Assembly: GCA_904420045.1 (NCBI GenBank)
Contig: CAJFTY010000021.1
Coordinates: 1-45,863, forward strand
Reading direction: 5' to 3'
From: Candidatus Metaruminococcus caecorum
GTDB lineage: Bacteria; Bacillota; Clostridia; Oscillospirales; Ruminococcaceae
DNA: 45,863 nt
The stretch's first letter is position 1; each line of letters opens with the position of its first letter. Under the pieces are notes generated by a model. That model worked only from the letters and a program-made list of their open reading frames with translations, ran no database searches and was not told the origin of the DNA. Below, one piece after another: positions 7,485 through 16,066 of this stretch. The position numbers were made by a program, and so were the translations under genes.

Positions 7485-8255
7485 GTGCACGCAAACAAGG
7501 TGGAGATCTGTGGAGTCAACACGTCAAAGCTCAAGGTGCTTAAAGAAAAGGAAAAAATTGAACTGATTAAAAAAATGCAGGCGGGGGATCAAAAAGCCAG
7601 GGAAGAACTGATTAACGGAAACCTGCGGTTGGTGCTTAGCGTGATCCAACGGTTCACCAACCGGGGAGAGAATCTGGACGACTTGTTTCAGGTGGGGTGC
7701 ATTGGGCTGATTAAAGCCTTTGACAATTTTGACATCACTCAAAACGTCCGAACTAGCACCTACTGCGTGCCAATGATTATTGGAGAAATCCGGCGTTATT
7801 TGAGGGACAACAACTCCGTGCGGGTCAGCCGTTCTTTAAAAGACACCGCATATAAAGCCATGCAGGTCAAAGAGCGTCTCACCGCCGAGCTGGATCGGGA
7901 ACCGACGCTGGAACAGATTGCCAAAGAGATGGACGCCAAAAAAGAAGACGTTGTTTTGGCGCTGGAAGCCATTGTGGATCCGGTTTCTCTGTACGAGCCG
8001 GTTTACTCCGATGGGGGAGATACCATCTATGTAATGGATCAGGTGTCCGACCACCACGATGACACCGACTGGCTGGGGGAAATTTCCATGAAGGAAGCCA
8101 TCAAAAACCTGGGTGAACGGGAAAAGCGGATTTTATCCCTGCGTTTTTTAAGCGGAAAAACCCAAGTGGAGGTGGCGCGGGAGATCGGAATCAGCCAGGC
8201 GCAGGTATCAAGGCTTGAAAAAGGCGCTTTGGATCAGATTAAAAAACAACTGTAG
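7485..8255 (+). CDS. sigG: forespore sigma factor sigma-G
   Basis: 256 residues. The start HANKVEICGVNTSKLKVLK matches the Bacillus SigG beginning (NKVEICGVDTSKL). Region 2 reads GNLRLVLSVIQRF then FQVGCIGLIKAFDNF, followed by VPMIIGEIRRYLRDNNSVR. Region 4 has VAREIGISQAQVSRLEKGAL. The true start is a GTG with AGGGGAG 9 nt upstream; the longer open frame from 7332 reads into non-coding leader. Sigma-G drives late forespore genes after engulfment. In Bacillus it follows spoIIGA-sigE directly; here it is about 5 kb away on the other strand. Confidence 0.97.
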   Translation: MHANKVEICGVNTSKLKVLKEKEKIELIKKMQAGDQKAREELINGNLRLVLSVIQRFTNRGENLDDLFQVGCIGLIKAFDNFDITQNVRTSTYCVPMIIGEIRRYLRDNNSVRVSRSLKDTAYKAMQVKERLTAELDREPTLEQIAKEMDAKKEDVVLALEAIVDPVSLYEPVYSDGGDTIYVMDQVSDHHDDTDWLGEISMKEAIKNLGEREKRILSLRFLSGKTQVEVAREIGISQAQVSRLEKGALDQIKKQL

Positions 8256-8262
8256 CAGCATC

Positions 8263-8290
8263 AAAGCTCCGGTGTATACACCGGAGCTTT
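8263..8290 (+). terminator. perfect palindrome after sigG
   Basis: A 28-nt perfect palindrome (12-bp stem around tata, arms aaagctccggtg / caccggagcttt), 7 bp after the sigG stop. The 3' arm ends in TTT but no T run follows, so termination may be partial. Confidence 0.6.
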
Positions 8291-8323
8291 AATGCTTGAA
8301 TCTCACTTCTCTGGTTTTGTCCG

Positions 8324-8352
8324 TTGCAATTGGATGTCCTGTATGCTATACT
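8324..8352 (+). promoter_or_regulatory. sigma-A-type promoter for the acetyltransferase
   Basis: TTGCAA (8324-8329), a 17-bp spacer and TATACT (8347-8352) lie about 30 bp before the acetyltransferase start. This is a good housekeeping promoter. Confidence 0.7.
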
Positions 8353-8385
8353 GAGACAAACTTCATCTGGACAGGAGTGTCTGCC

Positions 8386-8991
8386 ATGACGGAAAAAGAA
8401 AAGATGCTTGCGGGCAAGCTGTATGAGGCAAACGGCCCGGAACTTTTGGGCGAGCGCATGCGCGCGAAAAAAATCGTCTACGAGTATAACCATAAACACC
8501 CGGAGGAGTTTACTTTCAGCGATCCGCTGCTGCGAAAGTTATTGGGCTCTACGGGGGAACATTTTTTTATTGAGCCTCCTTTTCGGTGCGACTATGGCTA
8601 TAACATCTGCATCGGGGAGAATTTTTACTCAAACTACAACTGTGTGATGCTGGACTGCGCAAAAATCACCATTGGTGACAACGTGCTTTTAGGACCCAAC
8701 GTGAGCTTGTTTGCTGCGGGGCATCCTCTGGATGTGGAACTGAGGCGAAAAGTCGAGTATGCGTTTCCCATCACCATTGGAGACGATGTCTGGATCGGTG
8801 GCAACACGGTAATCAACCCAGGCGTTACCATCGGAAGCGGAACGGTGATCGGCTCTGGCAGCGTGGTCACCAAGGATATTCCCTCCGGCGTGGTAGCAGT
8901 GGGGAATCCCTGCCGGGTACTTCGAAAAATCAGCGAGCATGACCGGGAGTTTTACTTTAAAAACCGACGGGTGGACGAGCCCGTAGAATAA
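8386..8991 (+). CDS. maltose/galactoside O-acetyltransferase family protein
   Basis: 201 residues starting MTEKEKMLAGKLYEANGPEL, the standard beginning of maltose/galactoside acetyltransferases. The ATG has AGGAG 8 nt upstream. Left-handed beta-helix hexapeptides are clear (ITIGDNVLLGPNV, ITIGDDVWIGGNTVINPGV, TIGSGTVIGSGSVVTKD), and the catalytic His lies in AAGHPLD. It moves an acetyl group from acetyl-CoA to a sugar; the natural sugar is usually unknown. It likely forms an operon with the TfoX-N gene 16 bp downstream. A second member of the family lies at 33.5 kb. Confidence 0.93.
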   Translation: MTEKEKMLAGKLYEANGPELLGERMRAKKIVYEYNHKHPEEFTFSDPLLRKLLGSTGEHFFIEPPFRCDYGYNICIGENFYSNYNCVMLDCAKITIGDNVLLGPNVSLFAAGHPLDVELRRKVEYAFPITIGDDVWIGGNTVINPGVTIGSGTVIGSGSVVTKDIPSGVVAVGNPCRVLRKISEHDREFYFKNRRVDEPVE

Positions 8992-9007
8992 AAAAGGAGG
9001 TTGTTTG

Positions 9008-9334
9008 ATGGCATCCAGCGTGTCGTTTGTCCAGTATGTCTGCGACCAGCTGTCGGGAGCGGGGGAGATCCGGTTTAAACGGATGTTTGGGGAATACGGC
9101 CTGTACTGCGACGGGAAATTTTTCGCGGTGGTGTGTGACGACAGCCTGTTTGTAAAGCCTACAAAAGCGGGCGCTGCGTTGCTTGCAGACCCTCAATATG
9201 CCGAACCTTACGCAGGAGCAAAACCAAGTCTTTTGATCCAAAACCTTGAGGATCGGGAATTAATGACGCGCCTTGTAGAGGCTACGTGTTCCGAGCTTCC
9301 CGCGCCAAGGCCCCGAAAGAAAAAAGAATCCTGA
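9008..9334 (+). CDS. TfoX/Sxy N-terminal domain protein
   Basis: 108 residues with an excellent ribosome site (AAAGGAGG, 7-nt spacer). It carries the TfoX-N pattern: FVQYVCDQLSGAGEIRFKRM, FGEYGLYCDGKFFAVVCDD, SLFVKPT and a proline/lysine-rich tail. In Proteobacteria TfoX/Sxy activates competence genes, but stand-alone N-domains in Firmicutes have no settled role. The gene follows the acetyltransferase closely and ends at a shared terminator. Confidence 0.88.
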   Translation: MASSVSFVQYVCDQLSGAGEIRFKRMFGEYGLYCDGKFFAVVCDDSLFVKPTKAGAALLADPQYAEPYAGAKPSLLIQNLEDRELMTRLVEATCSELPAPRPRKKKES

Positions 9335-9342
9335 AAAACCAA

Positions 9343-9384
9343 GCACCGCCCGGCATGGGACGAACGTCCCATGCCGGGCGGTGC
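9343..9384. terminator. bidirectional terminator between convergent operons
   Basis: An 18-bp perfect stem (gcaccgcccggcatggga / tcccatgccgggcggtgc) with a 6-nt loop, between two operons that end toward each other. On the minus strand the stem is followed by TTGGTTTTT, so it clearly ends the permease transcript; it can also end the plus-strand one. Confidence 0.9.
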
Positions 9385-9399
9385 GGTTTCATAAAGGCC

Positions 9400-12300
9400 T
9401 TATTCAATGGATTTGAGTGAAGTGGTCATGTCGATCTTTTTCAGTTTAAAGTGCAGGGCTACGTTAACCAGCAGGGTAAAGCCCAGGGTGAGCACCGAAG
9501 CCAGGATAAAACTCATGGCGTTGATTTCGTGGACAAACATCACCACGTCCACTTCTGATGTTGTGATGACAAACTGATTGAGGAAAATACCTCCCACCAG
9601 TCCGATGGCGATTCCGATCAGGGTGGAAAAGACGTTTTCCCGGTAGATATAGGCCGAAACCTCTTTGTCGTAAAAGCCCAAAACCTTGATGGTAGCCAGT
9701 TCCCGCACCCGTTCAGTGACGTTGATGTTCGTCAGGTTGTACAGAACGATCAGCGCTAAAAGGCCGGCGCAGACAATGACCACCAGCACAATATAGTTTA
9801 AGCTCCCCAAAATGTCGGAGAATTGATCCTTTACATCGCTGGAATACGAGATCCCCAGAATGTTTTTATCCTCCAGTAACTGTTTGGAGAGGGTCTCCTG
9901 ATAATTGCCGCGCTCCTTGTCTGAAGCGTCGCCGCTTAAGTCGTTGTTGGCGATGAACACGTTGTAAGAAGGGGGGGCTTGATACAGGGCCTGATAATAG
10001 CTTGGCGACAGGTATACATAATTGAGGGTGTAGTTTTCGGTCACTGCCGCGACTTTGACCTCGGTCTGGGCGCCGGTGGACTCGATGATCTCAATGGTGT
10101 CCCCAGCTTTGACCTCCAGCATCTTGGCGAGTTTTTCATTGATGACCGCGCCGTCATCCGGCAGGGAGATTGCCTGCTTCTTGCCAGGGGAGCGCAGTAC
10201 AATAAAGTCCGTCATGCTTTGCGCATCCTCCGGGACAAACAGGTTGACGTTTTTGGTAGCGGTATCGCTGTGCACATCATAGGATTTCTGCATTGCCGTC
10301 GTAAAGCCTAAGATATGCTCATTGGAAGCCAGCGTTTGTTTCACCTGAGGCATGGGGTCCTTGCCGTCGGAATCATCCGTCATGCCCAGCATATCGTAGA
10401 CAAAAATATCGTTGTACTGTAAATCCGCAATGGAGGTAATGGCGTGCTGAAGCCCAAATCCCGTGAGCATTAAAGCGGTGCAGCCGGCGATTCCCACCAC
10501 CGTCATTAAAATCCGCTTTTTGTACCGGAAGATATTGCGCATGGACACTTTGTAAGAAAAGCTCAGCCGGCTCCACAGGGGCGTGATCCTCTCCAGCAAA
10601 ATTCGCTTGCCCGCTTTGGGAGCCTTGGGGCGCATCAGCTGCGCAGGGGAGGACATCAGCTCCGCCCAGCAGGCGGCCAGGGCGCTTAAAACGGTGCACA
10701 GTACCGCCGCCAGCGTGCACCAGGCAGCGTAATCCCATCGGAAGGGGGCATAAGACGGCGGCATCACATACATGATCCCATAAGCGTTGAAGATAATCAG
10801 AGGGAACAACTTGAGCCCGATCACCAGGCCGATCACGCTTCCCAAAAGGCTTGCGCTGACCGCGTAAATCAGAAATTTTGCGATGATGGATCCCTTGGAG
10901 TATCCCAGAGCCTTGAGCGTTCCGATCTGGGTGCGCTGTTCCTCCACCATACGGGTCATGGTGGTCAGGCAGACCAGAGCTGCCACCAGGATAAAGAACA
11001 CGGGGAACACCTTGGCGATGGCGTCCACCCGCTCGGCGTCGGTGTCGTAATCTGCGTATCCCGGATTGGCGGTCCGGTCGGTGACATACCATTTGGGCAT
11101 TTCAATCGAGGCGATTTTGTCCTCATTTTCCTGAATTTCCGCCCGTGCGTCCGCAAGCTTCTGATCGGATTCCGCTTTTTGCTTTTCATACTCCGCTTCC
11201 CCATCTGCGATTTTTTTTCGCGCGTCTGCCAGTTTTTGCTCCGACTCCTGCTTCCCTTTTTGATAGTCGGTTTCGCCAGAATCAATCTCCTTTTGAGCCT
11301 GGGACAACTGCTGCTGTGTCTGTGCTTTGGAGACTTCGTACTCCTGTTTTCCCTGGGCGTACTGGGACTCGCCAGCGTCCAGTTTTGCTTGGGCGTCGGA
11401 AAGCTGCTTTTGTCCCGCCTGTTTTTGCGTATCCAGTTCCGCTTGTTTTTGATCCAGCTGTTTAAGCGCTTCCTCAAACATGGGGGCCAGTGCGGGATTG
11501 GCGTCGATTTGCGCCTGAATTTGTGCCCGTGTGCTGTCGATCTGCGCCTGGCCGTCCGCGATCTTTTGGTCGAATTCGGATTTTTGAGCGGCGTACTGGG
11601 CGGCGCCGTCGTTTAGTTCCTGCCGGGAGGCGGCGAGCTTTTCCTCAGCCTCCTTGAACTTTGTTTCAGCTTGTTTCCGGGAGGCGGCGAGCTTCGCCTT
11701 GGCATCATCCAGCTGCTTGCGGGCAGCGGCGAGCTCTTTTTGTGCAGCGGCTTCGCCGTCCGCGAGCTCCCTCTTTGCGTCGTCGAGCTGCTGGCGCGCC
11801 TTGCTGAGCTCCTGCTGCTGGGTGGCTTCACCGTCTTTCAGTTCTTGTTTCGCGTCATCCAGTTTTTGGGAGGCTTCGGCCTTGATTTCGTTTAGGCGTT
11901 GGGCGGCCCGGGTTTTGGAAAGTGTTTCAAACTCCTCGGTTTTTTGGTCGATCAGGTCCCCGTATTCCTCTAGAAAGGGGTCGAGCTGATCGGCGCCCTG
12001 AAAGGTCAGATAGACGTCGGTGTAGACCTCAAGCTTAAAATCCGATTGAGGCACTAGAAGAAACAGATCGGTCGTTCCGTCGCTGAGAGTGGAACTCCCC
12101 CGCTGGAAATTCATATACATTGGGGAGTTGACGGTGCCCACCACCGTGTATTCCTCGTGAGCCAGGGTATCGGTGATCGTTTCATCCTTTTTGCCGGAGG
12201 AAAAGGTCACCTTGTCGCCGATTTGAATAGAACCGGCGTTGTTCGCATCAATTACACACTCCCCGGAAGTTTGGGGCAGGCGGCCTTCCTGCAAAACTGG

Positions 12301-12663
12301 TTGGTTTAGCTGTTCATCGCCGCCGGAGAGGTCCAACGAATAGACCTTTGCCACCAGCTCCGGCTGGTCGGAATCCTGAACCATCACATCAGCGGAATAG
12401 GCCGGCATGACAGTTCGGATCCCTTCCTGGCCGCGGATAAACGCAAGATCGTTGTCATTAAATCCAACGGTGGAAATCAGCCGCAGATCCATCAGGTTTC
12501 GATCGTTGTAATAGCGGTAGGCGCTTTGTTTCATATCCGGGCAGGTGACCTTGACGCCTGCAAAAAATCCGGTGCCCAGCGCAATGATTCCAAGGATGGA
12601 CAAAAACCGGTTTTTGGATTTCCAGATTTCGCGAAATGTGTCTTTGATCAGAGATTTTTTCAT
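9400..12663 (-). CDS. FtsX-like ABC transporter permease with long extracytoplasmic coiled coil
   Basis: 1,087 residues. A transmembrane helix at about 20-38 is followed by a MacB-type extracytoplasmic domain, then a coiled coil at about 228-521 built of repeats such as KQLDDAKAKLAASRKQ, LADGEAAAQKEL and KKIADGEAEYEKQ. An FtsX membrane domain with three helices (from about 552), the link SPAQLMRPKAPKAGKR, a second extracytoplasmic domain and a last three-helix FtsX domain (TERVRELATIKVLGFYDKEV) follow. It pairs with the ATPase 76 bp upstream. Such transporters export lipids or peptides, or work as mechanotransmitters that move force from ATPase to envelope; the coiled coil suggests the latter or a contact with another envelope part. 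The substrate cannot be read. Confidence 0.92.
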   Translation of the reverse strand: MKKSLIKDTFREIWKSKNRFLSILGIIALGTGFFAGVKVTCPDMKQSAYRYYNDRNLMDLRLISTVGFNDNDLAFIRGQEGIRTVMPAYSADVMVQDSDQPELVAKVYSLDLSGGDEQLNQPVLQEGRLPQTSGECVIDANNAGSIQIGDKVTFSSGKKDETITDTLAHEEYTVVGTVNSPMYMNFQRGSSTLSDGTTDLFLLVPQSDFKLEVYTDVYLTFQGADQLDPFLEEYGDLIDQKTEEFETLSKTRAAQRLNEIKAEASQKLDDAKQELKDGEATQQQELSKARQQLDDAKRELADGEAAAQKELAAARKQLDDAKAKLAASRKQAETKFKEAEEKLAASRQELNDGAAQYAAQKSEFDQKIADGQAQIDSTRAQIQAQIDANPALAPMFEEALKQLDQKQAELDTQKQAGQKQLSDAQAKLDAGESQYAQGKQEYEVSKAQTQQQLSQAQKEIDSGETDYQKGKQESEQKLADARKKIADGEAEYEKQKAESDQKLADARAEIQENEDKIASIEMPKWYVTDRTANPGYADYDTDAERVDAIAKVFPVFFILVAALVCLTTMTRMVEEQRTQIGTLKALGYSKGSIIAKFLIYAVSASLLGSVIGLVIGLKLFPLIIFNAYGIMYVMPPSYAPFRWDYAAWCTLAAVLCTVLSALAACWAELMSSPAQLMRPKAPKAGKRILLERITPLWSRLSFSYKVSMRNIFRYKKRILMTVVGIAGCTALMLTGFGLQHAITSIADLQYNDIFVYDMLGMTDDSDGKDPMPQVKQTLASNEHILGFTTAMQKSYDVHSDTATKNVNLFVPEDAQSMTDFIVLRSPGKKQAISLPDDGAVINEKLAKMLEVKAGDTIEIIESTGAQTEVKVAAVTENYTLNYVYLSPSYYQALYQAPPSYNVFIANNDLSGDASDKERGNYQETLSKQLLEDKNILGISYSSDVKDQFSDILGSLNYIVLVVIVCAGLLALIVLYNLTNINVTERVRELATIKVLGFYDKEVSAYIYRENVFSTLIGIAIGLVGGIFLNQFVITTSEVDVVMFVHEINAMSFILASVLTLGFTLLVNVALHFKLKKIDMTTSLKSIE

Positions 12664-12739
12664 GTTGAGGCTCCTCCCTTCGCTGGAAATATCCCGCTGC
12701 GCCGATCGGAGAGCGGAAAGCGCACCGGCGGGAAACCGG

Positions 12740-13444
12740 TTACCAATTGATCTGTTCCACCGGCGTGGGAGATGGATTTTCTACAATCTGTTCCACGCGG
12801 CTGTTTTTTACGGTAATCACCCGGTCTGCAATGGGGGTAATCGCCCGGTTGTGGGTGACGATGATGACCGTCATTCCGGTCTGCCGGCAGGTGTCCTGTA
12901 ATAGCTTTAAAATGGTTTTTCCGGTGTTGTCGTCCAGTGCTCCGGTGGGTTCGTCGCACAACAGCAGCTTGGGACGCTTGGCCAGTGCCCGGGCGATGGA
13001 AACCCGCTGCTGCTCGCCGCCGGACAGTTGCGCGGGAAAGTTGTCAAGCCGTTCGCCCAACCCCACCTGCCGGAGCATTTCACCAGCATCCGCGGGATGT
13101 TTGCAGATCTGGGTGGCGAGCTCGACGTTTTCCTTGGCGGTCAGGTTGGGAACCAGGTTGTAAAACTGGAATACAAACCCGATGTCCAGCCGCCGGTAGG
13201 TGGTCAGCTGCCGGGGGGAATACTGGGCGATGTCTTTGCCATCCACCAGAATGGAGCCCTCATCGCAGGTATCCATTCCGCCCAGCATATTCAGGATGGT
13301 GGTTTTGCCCGCTCCCGAAGAACCGACGATGGCAGCCAATTCCCCTTTTTCAATGGAAAAGGTCACATGGTCGTTGGCGGTGATGGTCACTTCACCCATT
13401 TGATATCGCTTGCACACGTCTTTTAATTCCACAAAGCTTTTCAT
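12740..13444 (-). CDS. ABC transporter ATP-binding protein (MacB/LolD type)
   Basis: 234 residues. Walker A is GSSGAGKTT, the Q-loop lies in FVFQFYNLVPNLTAKENVEL, the signature is LSGGEQQR, Walker B is LLLCDEPTGALD, and the switch His is in VIIVTHNRA. These place it in the MacB/LolD/FtsE group that drives FtsX-like permeases. The permease gene lies directly downstream and the TetR gene ends 6 bp upstream, so all three form one operon. Confidence 0.95.
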   Translation of the reverse strand: MKSFVELKDVCKRYQMGEVTITANDHVTFSIEKGELAAIVGSSGAGKTTILNMLGGMDTCDEGSILVDGKDIAQYSPRQLTTYRRLDIGFVFQFYNLVPNLTAKENVELATQICKHPADAGEMLRQVGLGERLDNFPAQLSGGEQQRVSIARALAKRPKLLLCDEPTGALDDNTGKTILKLLQDTCRQTGMTVIIVTHNRAITPIADRVITVKNSRVEQIVENPSPTPVEQINW

Positions 13445-13450
13445 TGTAAA

Positions 13451-14041
13451 TCACTCCGATTCGGCCGGGCAGTCCGGCTGTTTATTGACAAACAGGTAGC
13501 TGAGGTATTGATCCAGGGACTCTTCCAGGGGATACCCGCCATCCTCACTGTGCAAAAGAAGATACACCAGCGCTTCGATTAGCGAATGGCCCAGTGCATC
13601 CGCCAAAACAGAATTTTCCCTGAAGCTTTCGGGGAGCATGTGACGCTCATTCCAGATTCGGCGGCACACAGCCTGTGTGATCTGCTCTTTGGCGTCCTCA
13701 AAAGCCGAGCCCTTGGCCCCGTTCATTAAAATCAGAAACTGAACACGGTTTTCCCGATAAAGCTGAGAAACCGCATAGGCGATATCGCGCAGGGGAGAGC
13801 GTTGGGAAAACCGGGGAAGGGGAACGTCAAAAATCAGCGTTTCCAGTTGTTTGACCGTAGGAGATACCACCGCGTCAAACAGCGCGTCTTTGCTTTGAAA
13901 ATAGGCATAGATATTTCCAACTGTCATTCCCGCCTGTTTTGCGATTTCCCGCATGGAGGCGCGGCGGTATCCGTTTTCAGAGAATTCCAGGGTTGCCGCC
14001 TGCAAAATCCGAATTCGGTTTTCTTCTTTTTGTATCTGCAT
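13451..14041 (-). CDS. TetR family regulator of the ABC operon
   Basis: 196 residues. The N-terminal helix-turn-helix is clear (ILQAATLEFSENGYRRASMR, then AKQAGMTVGNIYAYFQSKD). The C-terminal part is a ligand-binding helical domain without known relatives by eye. It is the first gene of the operon, 6 bp before the ATPase, so it probably represses its own operon until an effector is bound. A TATAAT promoter lies upstream. Confidence 0.92.
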   Translation of the reverse strand: MQIQKEENRIRILQAATLEFSENGYRRASMREIAKQAGMTVGNIYAYFQSKDALFDAVVSPTVKQLETLIFDVPLPRFSQRSPLRDIAYAVSQLYRENRVQFLILMNGAKGSAFEDAKEQITQAVCRRIWNERHMLPESFRENSVLADALGHSLIEALVYLLLHSEDGGYPLEESLDQYLSYLFVNKQPDCPAESE

Positions 14042-14072
14042 AACTGAACACCTGTTTAATTTTGATATCTTT

Positions 14073-14100
14073 ATTATACCTTGTTTCTCGAAGGATCAAT
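14073..14100 (-). promoter_or_regulatory. promoter of the TetR-ABC operon
   Basis: On the minus strand a perfect TATAAT (14073-14078) lies about 30 bp before the TetR start. The -35 region reads ATTGAT (16-bp spacer) or TTGATC (15-bp). No clear palindromic TetR operator was found in the divergent gap. Confidence 0.55.
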
Positions 14101-14155
14101 AGGCTTATTTTTTGACGCAATGATAAAATATTTGTGAATAAAAACAAAGGAAACG

Positions 14156-14184
14156 TTGACTTTTCATGACATTTGTCGTATCGT
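14156..14184 (+). promoter_or_regulatory. promoter of the PF06541-type membrane gene
   Basis: TTGACT (14156-14161), a 17-bp spacer and TATCGT (14179-14184) lie about 40 bp before the start codon. The -35 is strong and the -10 weak. Confidence 0.5.
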
Positions 14185-14224
14185 GAAGGTAAGGACTAGG
14201 CGGAGAAAAAGGGGAGCATCCAAA

Positions 14225-14980
14225 ATGAAATTGGTTGAGATTTTTTACTGGTTTGTTTTGTACAGTGCAATCGGCTGGGCCTATGAGTCCATCCTGTGCT
14301 CCATCACACAGCGGAAACTTGTCAACCGGGGATTTTTAGTGGGGCCGGTTTGTCCGGTGTACGGGTTTGGCGCACTCATCATCATCTTCTGCCTGGGCGG
14401 GGAAAAGGATAATCTTTTGACCCTGTTTTTATCCAGCATGGTGCTGACCACCGTTCTGGAATATTTGACCTCCTGGCTGCTGGAAACATTTTTTCACGCC
14501 AAGTGGTGGGACTACTCCAAATACCGCTTTAACTTAAATGGGCGGGTTTGCCTGCTGGGAGCGGTCGTGTTCGGGGTATTGTCGGTGCTGCTGATCCAGT
14601 GGATCCATCCCTTTATCAGCGGACTGGTCGCCAAAATGAATCCGGTTTTCATGTTGTGGCTCGGCGGGGTGATCTTCGGCGTCTTGGTATGCGATCTGAT
14701 CTTTACCGTTCGCAGTATTCTCAAACTTAACGGGAAGCTCCAGGAAATTCAGACGGCGATCAACGACTTTAAACAGCAGATGACAGAAGCGTCTGAGCAG
14801 CGCAGGCAACAGTTTATCGAACGGTTTGAGGCCAGCGAGTTTAATACCAAGCACATCAAAGCGCTGGCGGAGCGCAAAAAATTCCAGGAAAAACGGCTTC
14901 TTAAAGCGTTCCCGAAGCTTAAATCCCTCCACTACGAGGATGCGCTGGAAAAAATTAAGTCGATCATCTATAAAAAATAA
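14225..14980 (+). CDS. PF06541-type ('ABC transporter type IV'/CmpB-like) membrane protein
   Basis: 251 residues from the ATG preceded by AAGGGGAG. About five hydrophobic segments are seen. The early motif FYWFVLYSAIGWAYESILCS, the following NRGFLVGPVCPVYGFGA and LEYLTSWLLETFFHAKWWDYS are typical of the PF06541 family. The last 80 residues are a charged helical tail (DFKQQMTEASEQRRQQFIER and an EKKR-rich end). Despite the family name there is no ATPase next to it; the function is unknown. An upstream in-frame TTG lies in the -35 box and is not a start. Confidence 0.85.
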   Translation: MKLVEIFYWFVLYSAIGWAYESILCSITQRKLVNRGFLVGPVCPVYGFGALIIIFCLGGEKDNLLTLFLSSMVLTTVLEYLTSWLLETFFHAKWWDYSKYRFNLNGRVCLLGAVVFGVLSVLLIQWIHPFISGLVAKMNPVFMLWLGGVIFGVLVCDLIFTVRSILKLNGKLQEIQTAINDFKQQMTEASEQRRQQFIERFEASEFNTKHIKALAERKKFQEKRLLKAFPKLKSLHYEDALEKIKSIIYKK

Positions 14981-15154
14981 CGATACGTCCGGCGAAATGC
15001 CAGTCATTCCATGATCAATAACGACTATGGATGGATTCATTCTGATTGCTCGGTTGTTTGCCTGTAAGAAATAGAAAAACGATACAAGGCTAGCCGGACA
15101 CTTCCTGCATGGGAAAAACAAAAAAGATTTGCAAGAAAAATGGGGTTGGGGATA

Positions 15155-15553
15155 ATGAAACTGCATCATGTAGGGCACGGCATCCTTTTCGTAATTGTCA
15201 ATTTATTGTTTTTTGGTGTATTTACAATATGGCAGCTTGTGGAAGCCGAAGATCAACAGCGATACCAAGGGGTGGCGCTGTGTTTTGTTATGCTCAGTTT
15301 TCTATATAGTGTCTTGTATGGCATTTTTGCGTATCTAGGTACGAAAAAGCTTCTTTATCCGAATTTGATTCTCCTGTGTTTTGCGGGTGTATTTTTCATT
15401 GGAACGGGAATTGTTTCCGGCGCTTGTTCAGAGATGGCGGTCATGCGGTTTATGATAAGCGCGATTTCCGGGGCTGGTACACTGGCTGGAATTTCATTTG
15501 CGCTTTCCGCCTTGATGATGGCAATCCAAAAAAAGAATAAAATTGACACATAA
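15155..15553 (+). CDS. four-helix membrane protein, module copy 1
   Basis: 132 residues with four hydrophobic segments and a lysine-rich tail. The middle reads LYSVLYGIFAYLGTKKLLYPNLILL. The same pattern (a Y-x(4)-YGI/L stretch, a basic turn, then P-x(3)-LL) occurs in the two following genes, so they look like diverged copies of one module. No family is recognised. The start is uncertain: this ATG is preceded by a G-rich but imperfect ribosome site; an ATG five codons upstream is no better. Confidence 0.6.
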   Translation: MKLHHVGHGILFVIVNLLFFGVFTIWQLVEAEDQQRYQGVALCFVMLSFLYSVLYGIFAYLGTKKLLYPNLILLCFAGVFFIGTGIVSGACSEMAVMRFMISAISGAGTLAGISFALSALMMAIQKKNKIDT

Positions 15554-15582
15554 GATATTAAAAAGAAAGGGGAGGGGTGCTC

Positions 15583-16008
15583 GTGCATCCAGCATTCAAA
15601 AAAGCAGTTTCCGTTGCCCGTATGAGTCTTTGTACCATCGTATTTTGGAGTGTTTTCCTGATTTGGATCGTAATAGAGGACGGACCCAAATCGGGAGCGA
15701 TCATCACTTATAGCGCCGCTTATTTTATTGTGGCGGCTCCCGTTTATTTTTTGCTATACGGATTGCTTACCGCGTTGTTGAGCAAAAAAGTCATTTTTCC
15801 CCATGCAGTTTTATTGATTACAACGATTGTTTGCCTTTCGATTTGGTTTGCCGTATTAAAAACCTTTTCCGATCCAAAGGGTATCTTTGTGGTTGCCCTG
15901 TTTTTCACCTTGATTTCTTTGATTCCGGCTGGAATTGTGCGATTCATTCAGCTCCAGGTTAAACGGATTCAAAACCGTCACACCGCCCAGCCGATCAAGG
16001 ACGATTAA
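15583..16008 (+). CDS. four-helix membrane protein, module copy 2
   Basis: 141 residues. The GTG start is chosen because AAAGGGGAGG ends 7 nt before it; another GTG two codons upstream overlaps that site. Four hydrophobic segments are seen. The pattern APVYFLLYGLLTALLSKK then VIFPHAVLLITTIV matches the preceding gene and both halves of the next. The tail is basic and polar. Spacing (29 bp before, 58 bp after) suggests one transcript with its neighbours. No family is recognised. Confidence 0.68.
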   Translation: MHPAFKKAVSVARMSLCTIVFWSVFLIWIVIEDGPKSGAIITYSAAYFIVAAPVYFLLYGLLTALLSKKVIFPHAVLLITTIVCLSIWFAVLKTFSDPKGIFVVALFFTLISLIPAGIVRFIQLQVKRIQNRHTAQPIKDD

Positions 16009-16066
16009 GCGCAAAAGGAACATTGGACGCACCACTCGTTTCAGGGTACCCTAAGGAGGGGATGAA

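Noticed and set aside
11100-11985. DNA tandem repeat array in the permease
   Set aside because: The repeats are protein heptads with varied codons, not exact DNA repeats.
14534-15178. 214-codon minus frame
   Set aside because: Antisense to the PF06541-type membrane gene and the following gap; rich in residues typical of shadows.
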